A stretch of DNA of 64,000 nt from Nereida sp965655635 (lineage in GTDB: Bacteria > Pseudomonadota > Alphaproteobacteria > Rhodobacterales > Rhodobacteraceae), in the NCBI RefSeq assembly GCF_965655635.1, contig NZ_CBFHHE010000003.1, positions 51,782 to 115,781 on the forward strand, written 5' to 3'. The stretch's first letter is position 1. Each line of letters starts with the position of its first letter. The translations under genes and the position numbers were made by a program. The notes beneath the pieces were generated by a model. It had not been told where the DNA came from and did no database searches. It saw nothing but the letters and a program-made list of their open reading frames with translations. Below, piece by piece: positions 17,799 through 24,514 of this stretch.

Positions 17799-17827
17799 AG
17801 TGTTAGGCGATGTTATTGCCTAGCACT
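17799..17827 (+). other. Hairpin between ftsK and lolA
   Basis: A 10-bp stem with one G-T pair (AGTGTTAGGC at 17799-17808, GCCTAGCACT at 17818-17827) and a 9-base loop lies 17 bases after the ftsK stop. There is no T-tract, so I see a possible mRNA-processing or stability element rather than a terminator; lolA could thus be expressed differently from ftsK within one transcript. Confidence 0.55.
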
Positions 17828-17872
17828 GGTAACTCCGCGAAACAGTATCATGTAAAGGATGCACAGATTTAG

Positions 17873-18487
17873 ATGCGGATGAATAGAATGACAAAAATAG
17901 CTAGCTTTGCGATGATGGTGCTGTTGGCGCTTGGCGTTCCTGTATCTGCTGCTCAAAAGCTCTCACTGGATCAAATATCGGGCTACCTCAACGACATGAC
18001 CACTGCGCGGGGTGAGTTTACGCAGATCAATGCGGATCAGACTATTTCTACGGGCATAATTTACATCAAACGCCCCGGACGCATCCGGTTTGAGTACAAC
18101 CCGCCAGAACAGACACTTGTGATGGCTGGCGGTAGTCAGGTGGCGATCTTTGATGGCAAGTCAGCTAATAATCCGGATCAATATCCGTTGCGCCGCACAC
18201 CGCTGAACCTTTTGCTGGAGCGCAACGTGGACTTGGCGAGACGCGATATGGTTGTGGGACATGAATTTGACGGCACGGCAACTTTTGTCCGTGCGCAGGA
18301 TCCTGAAAACCCGCAATACGGCAGTATCCAATTGGTGTTTACAGATAGCCCAACCCAGCTTCGTCAGTGGATCATCACGGACGAGATCGGCTCAGAGACA
18401 ACTGTGATCCTGGGTCAGCTTGAGACGGGCATAGCTCTTGGAGCGCGCTTGTTCAGCATCCCCCAAGAGGCAGAAAATTGGAACTAG
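17873..18487 (+). CDS. lolA: Outer-membrane lipoprotein carrier protein LolA
   Basis: Periplasmic chaperone that shuttles lipoproteins from the LolCDE transporter to the outer membrane. Of 204 residues, the first 26 or so form a signal peptide (hydrophobic MMVLLALGVPVSAAQ). The mature part has family features: GEFTQINADQTISTGIIYIKRPGRIRFEYNPPE, an unclosed beta-barrel core, DGKSANNPDQYPLRRTPLNLLL, and IQLVFTDSPTQLRQWIITDE. It follows ftsK by 90 bases with a hairpin between. No LolB homologue is visible, as is usual in alphaproteobacteria. The start at 17873 is one of three nearby in-frame Met codons (17873, 17879, 17888); all leave a workable signal peptide. Confidence 0.93.
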   Translation: MRMNRMTKIASFAMMVLLALGVPVSAAQKLSLDQISGYLNDMTTARGEFTQINADQTISTGIIYIKRPGRIRFEYNPPEQTLVMAGGSQVAIFDGKSANNPDQYPLRRTPLNLLLERNVDLARRDMVVGHEFDGTATFVRAQDPENPQYGSIQLVFTDSPTQLRQWIITDEIGSETTVILGQLETGIALGARLFSIPQEAENWN

Positions 18488-18498
18488 CGGTTGTGCGC

Positions 18499-19083
18499 TT
18501 ATGCCTTGCCGCAAGCGCGGAGCTGGCTGTCATAAGTTACTGCGCGGTTGCCAACTTCACGTGAGACCCGCAGCAACCACGGCTTGCGGTTATAACTGCC
18601 GCGCGCATATCCGGTGCGACCCTCATGATAGGCAAGGTATTGATTGCGAGCATCATTGAGCGGGATACCCAAGCCATCGCGCGATTTAACCATGTACCAC
18701 CCCATGAAGTCAGTAGCATCGCCAATACGGTCACGGCGGGCGGCCCAACGACGTTGCTCAGAGCGGTACTCGTCCCATGTGCCATCAAGCGCTTGGCTGT
18801 AGCCATAAGCAGAACTTTGGCGGCCCATCGGAATAACTCCAAGCGCATAACGATAGGGCGTGCGTGCGTTCGCGATGAACTTACTCTCTTGGTAAATCGC
18901 CGCCATTTGAACGGCAACAGGTACGCCCCACTTGCGCTCGGTCTTGCGCATCGCCGTCAGGTAAGACGGGCGCTGGTTGAGAATGCTGCAAGCATTATCA
19001 AGGTTGCGCGGGGCTGAATAATTACTGCTGCCGCACCCTGCGATCAGCACGCAAAACATCAATGCTCTGGTTAGTCGTTTCAT
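18499..19083 (-). CDS. Lipoprotein lytic transglycosylase (SLT domain)
   Basis: A 194-residue predicted lipoprotein with a soluble-lytic-transglycosylase-like domain that would cleave the MurNAc-GlcNAc bond of peptidoglycan. The N-terminus ends in a lipobox-type CVLIAGC near residue 17. The catalytic Glu lies in AAIYQESKFIANARTPYR; SAYGYSQALDGTWDEYR corresponds to the GLMQ/substrate block in shorter EtgA-type members, and YLAYHEGRTGYARGSY to the AYNxG block. It is convergent with lolA (11 bases between stops). A co-regulated role with the envelope genes nearby is plausible but not shown. Confidence 0.85.
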   Translation of the reverse strand: MKRLTRALMFCVLIAGCGSSNYSAPRNLDNACSILNQRPSYLTAMRKTERKWGVPVAVQMAAIYQESKFIANARTPYRYALGVIPMGRQSSAYGYSQALDGTWDEYRSEQRRWAARRDRIGDATDFMGWYMVKSRDGLGIPLNDARNQYLAYHEGRTGYARGSYNRKPWLLRVSREVGNRAVTYDSQLRACGKA

Positions 19084-19162
19084 CTGCCTGTTCCCATTTT
19101 TATCGGGTTATGCGTGCAACATAACTCAAGTGAGGGGTCCGCGAAACATGTTTTGGATTTCG

Positions 19163-20044
19163 CTACACCAAAAACGCCAATGTCAGCGGGATCGTGATCA
19201 ACGACATCACTGTTGAAGCAACCACCAAGCCCGCAACGGCATCTGCGTCCGCACCGTATTTTTCTGCGAGTAAATAAGATGTCACTGCGACAGGTGTCGC
19301 GATTTGCACAATCAAGACTGCTGCGGCCGTGGATTCTAATCCAAACAATTGCGCGATGAGAGCTGTGGCGCCGACGCACACCACAACTTTCAGTGCTGAC
19401 AAAATGATTGAAAGGGGAAGGTGCGCCGGCGTGAGGCGGGCCACGGCAACCCCCAAAGTGATCAGCATAATCGGGATCGCCATATCCCCAACAAGGCCCA
19501 AGGCGTTTGTCAGGAATGTCTGTGTTTCCCAGCCTTGCCACAAAAACAACGCACCCAAAATGGTAGCTGCTACGATGGGCTCCTTGAGGACCTTAAGCGG
19601 GGAGCCGCCCCCCGCGACTAACCAGATTCCAAAGGTGAACGAGTAGATTGCCATGATCGCGAAAACCACAACTGCATAGCCAAAGCCGGCCTCTCCAAAG
19701 GCAAAAAGACACAGTGGCAGGCCAAGGTTGCCAGTGTTGCCCATGATCAAGGGCGCAAGATAGGTGCGCCGGTCGAGTTTGCCTATTGCGACCAGCCCCC
19801 AACACAGCAGGGTTACCGCGCCGTATGCCGCAACAGTTGCAAGAGACAGCAGCGTCAGCGCGTTCGGATCAATTTCGGTTTGCATCAAGGCAACAAAAAT
19901 CAAGCAGGGCACAGATATGGTCATGGCCAGTCGCGTGACGAATTCGACGCGATACTCAAACCCCATTTTCACCCAAAAAAAGCCAATCATGCCAAGGATA
20001 AATACCGGTGCTGTGATCTCGAGAACTGTTAATGCGAGGTTCAC
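19163..20044 (-). CDS. AEC family transporter
   Basis: A 293-residue inner-membrane protein with about ten hydrophobic segments, of the auxin-efflux-carrier (AEC) family of secondary transporters. Conserved features include MGNTGNLGLPLCLFAFGEAG (the Asn-Gly-rich discontinuous helix of the first half) and IQIATPVAVTSYLLAEKYGADADAVAG in the second half, which are the crossing-helix substrate site. Bacterial members export or import small organic acids such as malate or malonate; substrate is not inferable here. It is transcribed toward the lytic transglycosylase with a 79-base gap and is divergent from hspQ. Confidence 0.87.
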   Translation of the reverse strand: MNLALTVLEITAPVFILGMIGFFWVKMGFEYRVEFVTRLAMTISVPCLIFVALMQTEIDPNALTLLSLATVAAYGAVTLLCWGLVAIGKLDRRTYLAPLIMGNTGNLGLPLCLFAFGEAGFGYAVVVFAIMAIYSFTFGIWLVAGGGSPLKVLKEPIVAATILGALFLWQGWETQTFLTNALGLVGDMAIPIMLITLGVAVARLTPAHLPLSIILSALKVVVCVGATALIAQLFGLESTAAAVLIVQIATPVAVTSYLLAEKYGADADAVAGLVVASTVMSLITIPLTLAFLV

Positions 20045-20128
20045 AAACTGTTTCCTTCGATTTGGGGTGCGGGCCCTAGACTCACGTCGTCACAAAGTTT
20101 AGGCAATGGCCTCGGGGGTTACAACGCT

Positions 20129-20455
20129 ATGCTCAAAACGCGCGCAAAATACTATCTGGGCCAAATCGTTCGGCATAAAAATCACCCGTTCCGCGGCGTG
20201 GTTTTTGACGTGGATGCAGAGTTTGCCAATACCGAAGAGTGGTACGACTCAATCCCCGAGGAAAGCCGGCCCGTGAAGGACCAGCCTTTTTATCACTTGT
20301 TGGCGGAAAATGAGCAAAGCTACTATGTAGCCTATGTTTCGGAGCAAAACCTGATCGCAGACTACTCAGGAGAGCCAGTTGGCCATCCCGATTTGGACGA
20401 GATGTTTGGCCCTTTCAATGATGGGGCCTACCAACTGCAATACCAGCTAAACTAG
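20129..20455 (+). CDS. hspQ: Heat-shock protein HspQ
   Basis: A 108-residue cytoplasmic protein of the HspQ/YccV family, known in E. coli as a heat-induced factor that promotes DnaA degradation and acts as a specificity-enhancing factor for Lon. The N-terminal hallmark AKYYLGQIVRHKNHPFRGVVFDVD and the FYHLLAENEQSYYVAYVSEQNL core are both complete, and the length equals that of the family. The window also encodes a LON-domain protein, but not Lon itself. The stop is only 4 bases from the convergent gamma-glutamyltransferase stop. Confidence 0.93.
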   Translation: MLKTRAKYYLGQIVRHKNHPFRGVVFDVDAEFANTEEWYDSIPEESRPVKDQPFYHLLAENEQSYYVAYVSEQNLIADYSGEPVGHPDLDEMFGPFNDGAYQLQYQLN

Positions 20456-20459
20456 CAGG

Positions 20460-22031
20460 TTAGATGCCCAAGGCGCATCCGTCTTTGCGCGGATCAGAGC
20501 CACCTTCCAGCACACCGTTGTCATGCAGAACAATCGCTTGCGCGCCGCCAATTGGGGTGTCTGGGACATCAACGGTATGGCCAAGGCTGGTTAGTTCGTT
20601 GCGCACATCGTCGCTGTAGCCGCGCTCAACCTTCAGGGTCCCTTTGTCTGCAAACGAACGGGGCGCATCAATGGCGTCCTGAACTGACATGTCAAAGTCG
20701 ACCATGTTGCTGATCAAACGCGCATGCCCATTTGGTTGGTATGCGCCACCCATCACGCCGAACGGCATAAGCACGCGACCTGCTTTTTTGACGATGCCCG
20801 GAATGATTGTATGCATCGGGCGCTTAGCGCCTGCAGCCTCGTTGGGGTGGCCCTGTTCAAGCGTGAAGCCCGCGCCACGGTTTTGGAACAAAACTCCGTA
20901 GTTGGGCGTAGCAATGCCAGAGCCAAAACCGTGAAAAACAGAATAGATCAACGAAACACTCATCCGGTTTTTATCGACGACTGTGATGTAGATTGTGTCT
21001 TTGTGAACAGCTTCCGAGATGGCTTCGGGATCGGCTATCGTATGTTTGGGATCGATCAGGTCGCACAAACGGTCCGCAGTATCTTGGGACAACAGATAAT
21101 CGGTCGGCGTGCCTGTGTCTGCGATGAACCGGTTGCGTGCGTCATATGCAAGCTTTGCGATTTCAGCTTCAATATGCACACGCTCTGCGCCGAATGGGTC
21201 CATAGATTTAATGTCAAAGCGCTTCATCATATTCATCATGAGGATCGCTGTCGCGCCGTGTCCGTTTGGTGGGTGCTCGACCACTTCTAAATCACCGTAG
21301 GTGCCGGAAATGGGCTGTGTGTAATCGGACTGGGTCCTGGCAAGGTCGTCCATGGTGTGCGTGCCACCAGCCGCATTTAACGTAGCTACCATTTCTTCAG
21401 CGACTGCGCCCGTGTAGAAACCATCGCGGCCGTGTTCGGCCAAGTGGCGCAACAATTTCAGCTGTCGTGGGTCGCGGAATACTTCACCGGTTTTGTAGAC
21501 TTCGCCGCCGTTGAGGAATTGATCGCGCGCGCTTCCCTGAAGTGCTTCAAGCCCCTCCGCCCAGTCAAAGGCAACACGTGGCGCAACGGGTATCCCGTGC
21601 TCTGCGTAGTGCATAGACGGCTGCAGCAGATGATCCCATGGTAGCTGCCCCCAGTCTTTGGAGAGCCGTGCAAAGGCATCAACAGCGCCGGGAATTGTGA
21701 CAGCAGAAGCATCGCGGAGTGGAATAGTGTCATGACCGTCCGCGCGTAATTTAGCGGCGGAAAGGCCAGCAGGCGCGCGGCCTGATCCGTTCATCGCCTT
21801 AATTTCGTTACTGTTTGGCGGCGTGAAAAGCACAAAGCAATCGCCGCCTAGCCCAGTCATTTGTGGCTCACACAGTCCCAGTACAATTGCTGCAGAGATA
21901 GCCCCATCCATCGCGTTGCCGCCCTTTGCAATGATATCAAGCGCGGTTTTGCTTCCGATTGGGTGGGATGTGGCGACCATAGCATCTTGCGCGAAAACGG
22001 AAGAACGGTGTGGTTTGTGGAAATCGCGCAT
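20460..22031 (-). CDS. Gamma-glutamyltransferase family protein
   Basis: A 523-residue Ntn hydrolase of the GGT family, which in related proteins cleaves gamma-glutamyl bonds (glutathione and relatives) after autoprocessing into two chains. The predicted autocleavage site is between Asp and Thr in HKDTIYITVVDKN near residue 345, the Thr being the N-terminal nucleophile of the small chain. Other family blocks: GGNAMDGAISAAIVLGLCEPQMTGLGGDCF, HPPNGHGATAILMMNM and MGGAYQPNGHARLISNMVDF. No signal peptide is evident, so this is probably one of the cytoplasmic GGT-like enzymes common in Rhodobacterales rather than periplasmic GgtA; actual substrate unknown. It stands alone, upstream of nothing on its strand. 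Confidence 0.88.
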   Translation of the reverse strand: MRDFHKPHRSSVFAQDAMVATSHPIGSKTALDIIAKGGNAMDGAISAAIVLGLCEPQMTGLGGDCFVLFTPPNSNEIKAMNGSGRAPAGLSAAKLRADGHDTIPLRDASAVTIPGAVDAFARLSKDWGQLPWDHLLQPSMHYAEHGIPVAPRVAFDWAEGLEALQGSARDQFLNGGEVYKTGEVFRDPRQLKLLRHLAEHGRDGFYTGAVAEEMVATLNAAGGTHTMDDLARTQSDYTQPISGTYGDLEVVEHPPNGHGATAILMMNMMKRFDIKSMDPFGAERVHIEAEIAKLAYDARNRFIADTGTPTDYLLSQDTADRLCDLIDPKHTIADPEAISEAVHKDTIYITVVDKNRMSVSLIYSVFHGFGSGIATPNYGVLFQNRGAGFTLEQGHPNEAAGAKRPMHTIIPGIVKKAGRVLMPFGVMGGAYQPNGHARLISNMVDFDMSVQDAIDAPRSFADKGTLKVERGYSDDVRNELTSLGHTVDVPDTPIGGAQAIVLHDNGVLEGGSDPRKDGCALGI

Positions 22032-22103
22032 GACGTGCCTTGCTTATGATCTGGTTGGCCAGACATTAGGCTAAATCTTTGGCTCGTCTATGGGGCTTTC
22101 GAA

Positions 22104-22584
22104 TTAATGTGGTGTGGGCGCTGGCACTTTGGTGATGATAAAGCTTAGGTGGTTTGTGCTGTTGCTGCGTTTGTACTCAAGATTGTCTGCCAAGGTATTG
22201 ATGATGATCAGGCCGAAACCACTTTCAGGCAGGCGACTTGTCTCAGGTGTAGCTGCTTCAGTTGGAAGCTGCACAGCCTCGGGAATGGCCGCCTTTTTCA
22301 AAGACGTGAAACTGCCACGCCCAAACCAGATCGTCGGCCATAATATTGATCGTACCGCAATCCGTGTTGCGATAAGCCTGCTCGCTGATGTTGCTAAGGA
22401 CTTCTGCCAGTACCAATTCGGCAATAGTAATTGTTTCGGCGCCACCCAATGTGCGTTCGGACAGTTGCATACGAATGCTATGCAGCACGCGCCGAATGCC
22501 TGCCGGAGTGGCGTCGCACTGCACTTCAAAAAGCATGTTGGACGCCTCAACGGGGCGTGGTTGGCTCAAAGCTTTTTCACACAT
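22104..22584 (-). pseudogene. RsbW-like anti-sigma kinase (HATPase), frameshifted
   Basis: Joined from two frames, this is a GHKL-type serine kinase/anti-sigma factor of the partner-switching class. The first frame (ATG 22584) gives the N-terminal half, including the N-box-like ELVLAEVLSNISEQAY with the ATP-Mg Asn and CGTINIMADDL, then fails after FEKGG near 22290. The second frame supplies AIPEAVQLP, the glycine box LPESGFGLIIINTLAD and the normal end NHLSFIITKVPAPTPH, stopping at 22104. The two join as ...FEKGG/AIPE..., matching the usual D-x-G-x-x-x-P spacing if one base is restored, so I infer a 1-base deletion. The intact STAS gene upstream overlaps its start by 8 bases. Either the switch is disabled or the read has an error. 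Confidence 0.75.
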
Positions 22585-22912
22585 CTGCGCGATACGTGAC
22601 TGGCAGTTGTTTGTGAATTTTGAAAACAGTGTCCATGTGGGTCAGTGTGAAAACCTTTTCGACAGCTGAGGACAAGCAGGCAAGCTCGAGCGCTGCGCCG
22701 TTTGGCATTTGTTTAAGTGCCGCGACGATCGCACGAAGCCCGCTGGAATCAATGAATGTTACTTCGCTAAGATCCAGTATTGCGCGGCCTGTTTCGTCTT
22801 GTGTGGCGGCTCTCATCGCGTCTTTGAATGCAATCGCCGCCATTGCGTCAATCCTTGTCTCTTCGACGTGCAAGATCAGCCCTGCTAACGTCGTTGTTTG
22901 TGTTAGTCTCAC
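22577..22912 (-). CDS. STAS-domain anti-anti-sigma factor (RsbV-like)
   Basis: A 111-residue antagonist of an anti-sigma kinase. The STAS core is complete: AILDLSEVTFIDSSGLRAIVAALKQ holds the phosphorylatable Ser in IDSSGLRA near residue 58, and ALELACLSSAVEKVFTLTHMDTVFKI closes the fold. In partner switching the dephosphorylated form binds the kinase and frees a sigma factor or other target; phosphorylation by the kinase turns it off. Its 3' end overlaps the start of the frameshifted RsbW-like gene by 8 bases, the expected gene order. No PP2C phosphatase or receiver-domain output gene is present nearby, so the regulated target is unknown. Confidence 0.87.
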   Translation of the reverse strand: MRLTQTTTLAGLILHVEETRIDAMAAIAFKDAMRAATQDETGRAILDLSEVTFIDSSGLRAIVAALKQMPNGAALELACLSSAVEKVFTLTHMDTVFKIHKQLPVTYRADV

Positions 22913-23036
22913 CTTTTACCCTCCGGTTCTCCCTGCAGAAGGGTGTAAAGGCCCAACCGTTACCAATTCCTTTCTTGTGCCTGCGTGATCCGCAGCGCAT
23001 TTATCTAAAATGATCACCAAACCGGAGCCGCCCGTC

Positions 23037-23492
23037 ATGATTGATTATCCTGCTTTGCACAAAACCATTGATGCGCTGACACAAGGTGAAACAGATGAGA
23101 TTGCTCTGATGGCGACGGTCGTGTGTGAGGTGCATCACGCGGATGATCGGTTTGATTGGACCGGGTTTTACCGCGTGACAGAACCCGAAGTTTTGAAAAT
23201 CGGTCCCTATCAAGGTGGGCATGGGTGCCTAAAAATTCCTTTCTCTCGGGGTGTTTGTGGCGCTGCAGCGCGCCTTCAATCTCCACAGTTGGTTGCGGAT
23301 GTTCATGCGTTTGAGGGACATATTGCATGTGCGTCGTCTACACAGTCTGAGTTGGTTTTGCCCGTATTTGATGGGCATGGTGCGCTTTTGGCGGTGTTTG
23401 ATTTGGACAGTGATGAGCCTGCTGCCTTTACAAATGAAGACGTGCAGCAAATGACATCTTTGTTGCACCGCGTTTTTCAAAAAGTTCTTTAG
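23037..23492 (+). CDS. GAF-domain free methionine-(R)-sulfoxide reductase-like protein
   Basis: A 151-residue GAF-domain protein matching the fRMsr family, which reduces free Met-R-sulfoxide in the cytoplasm using thioredoxin. The opening DEIALMATVVCEVHHADDRFDWTGFYR and the three conserved cysteines are visible: GCLKIPF, GVCGAAA and GHIACAS, the last two being the usual resolving and catalytic residues. SELVLPVFDGHGALLAVFDLDSD is the C-terminal strand block. ATG at 23037 (GGAG upstream) is preferred over one at 23010, which would add nine poorly conserved residues. It stands alone between the STAS gene (divergent) and the XRE-cupin regulator. Confidence 0.87.
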   Translation: MIDYPALHKTIDALTQGETDEIALMATVVCEVHHADDRFDWTGFYRVTEPEVLKIGPYQGGHGCLKIPFSRGVCGAAARLQSPQLVADVHAFEGHIACASSTQSELVLPVFDGHGALLAVFDLDSDEPAAFTNEDVQQMTSLLHRVFQKVL

Positions 23493-23536
23493 CCACCTGA
23501 AATTTTTATCTTGGCAAAGTCAGAATTTTGCGGCTA

Positions 23537-23563
23537 CGTGAAATAACGCAGTATTTTTTCACG
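23537..23563. promoter_or_regulatory. Inverted repeat upstream of XRE-cupin gene, candidate operator
   Basis: A perfect 7-bp inverted repeat (CGTGAAA at 23537-23543 and TTTCACG at 23557-23563, 13-base spacer) ends 14 bases before the GTG start of the regulator. Its place and symmetry suit an autoregulatory site for the helix-turn-helix dimer. No second copy was noticed within the cluster by eye. Alternatively it is a leader hairpin. Confidence 0.5.
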
Positions 23564-23577
23564 AAGAGGTTTGAGTC

Positions 23578-24141
23578 GTGCGACATGAACAGCCAGTTAA
23601 AACGCTCGGCGCTGACTTAAGGGCCCTGCGCAAAGCGCGTGGTATGAAGCTGCAAGATCTTGCGGATATGCTTGGTCGCTCTGTCGGCTGGGTATCGCAG
23701 GTTGAGCGCGATATGTCTGAGCCTTCAATCAATGATTTGCGTGACATGGCACGTGCACTTGATGTGTCTGTGTCGTCTTTGTTTCGCGTAAATGCAGCCC
23801 CTGACGAGGAAGGGCTAATCGTTCGTGCGGGCGCGCGCCGCCCAATCGGATCACGCGCCGCCGGTCTGGTTGAGGAGCTTTTGTCGCCCGATCTTAGCGA
23901 TGACTTCGAAATGGTTCATTCAAGCTTTGCAGTGGGCGCCATTCTTGAGCAGTTTGTCGAGCGTCCCACGCAAGAGGTTGGGTATATTGTGCGCGGCAAA
24001 CTTGACGTAACCATCGCGGACAAGACATTCACCCTCTCAAAAGGGGATAGCTTCCGTGTGAAGGGTCAACCTTTCCGGTGGGCGAACCCTTACGGTGAAA
24101 CATGTGAGGCGGTCTGGGTTATCGCGCCACCGGTTTATTGA
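23578..24141 (+). CDS. XRE-family transcriptional regulator with cupin domain
   Basis: A 187-residue regulator. Residues 8-65 form an HTH_XRE domain (LGADLRALRKARGMKLQDLADMLGRSVGWVSQVERD with the recognition helix at SVGWVSQVE). Residues 115-185 form a small cupin barrel (QEVGYIVRGKLDVTIADKTFTLSKGDSFRVKG), the ligand-sensing part of PuuR/SutR-like regulators. Most such proteins control adjacent catabolic genes in response to an amine, amino acid or related metabolite. The start is GTG at 23578 with GAGG about 7 bases before it. Its stop overlaps the next ATG by one base, and two large demethylase-like enzymes follow, so those are its most likely targets; the candidate operator is at 23537. 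Confidence 0.88.
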   Translation: MRHEQPVKTLGADLRALRKARGMKLQDLADMLGRSVGWVSQVERDMSEPSINDLRDMARALDVSVSSLFRVNAAPDEEGLIVRAGARRPIGSRAAGLVEELLSPDLSDDFEMVHSSFAVGAILEQFVERPTQEVGYIVRGKLDVTIADKTFTLSKGDSFRVKGQPFRWANPYGETCEAVWVIAPPVY

Positions 24142-24512
24142 TGCGCGGGTCATGCCTGTGCGGGGGCTGCAGTTTTGAAGTGACGGAACCCGTCACGCGA
24201 ATGGCGGCATGTCACTGCACTCAGTGCCGTAAGCAATCGGGCCACTATTGGGCAGCAGGCCAAGTAAGCGACACAGGTATTTCAATCACTGGTGCGGTGT
24301 CGTGGTTTGCGTCTTCTCAGACAGCACAACGTGGCTTCTGCCCGACCTGCGGCAGCGTTTTATTTTGGAAACTAGCTGGTGAGCCAAGCGTTAGTTTTTC
24401 GCTTGGGGCCATTGATGGGCCAACCCAAGGCCAGCTTGATGAACACATACACGTAGGCGCCAAGGGCGACTATTACACAATCGCGGATGATTTACCGCAA
24501 AGGGAGAACTAG
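24141..24512 (+). CDS. GFA/CENP-V-domain zinc protein
   Basis: A 123-residue protein of the glutathione-dependent formaldehyde-activating (Gfa-like) superfamily. It carries the zinc-binding cysteines in the usual order: GSCLCGGCSFEV, ACHCTQCRKQSGH and FCPTCGSVLFWK. Members of the wider family often have no proved activity, and the name reflects Paracoccus Gfa, which binds glutathione and helps form S-hydroxymethylglutathione. The location directly before two putative demethylases that could release formaldehyde fits that role but is only suggestive. ATG at 24141 overlaps the regulator's stop by one base; a TTG at 24138 is less likely. Confidence 0.85.
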   Translation: MRGSCLCGGCSFEVTEPVTRMAACHCTQCRKQSGHYWAAGQVSDTGISITGAVSWFASSQTAQRGFCPTCGSVLFWKLAGEPSVSFSLGAIDGPTQGQLDEHIHVGAKGDYYTIADDLPQREN

Positions 24513-24514
24513 AC

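Noticed and set aside
17799..17827. ftsK terminator
   Set aside because: The hairpin has no following T-run and lolA is normally co-transcribed; listed only as a hairpin.
22280..22300. Programmed frameshift producing a full RsbW-like kinase
   Set aside because: The needed shift is +1 and there is no rare codon, stop or slippery heptamer of a known type; a deletion is simpler.
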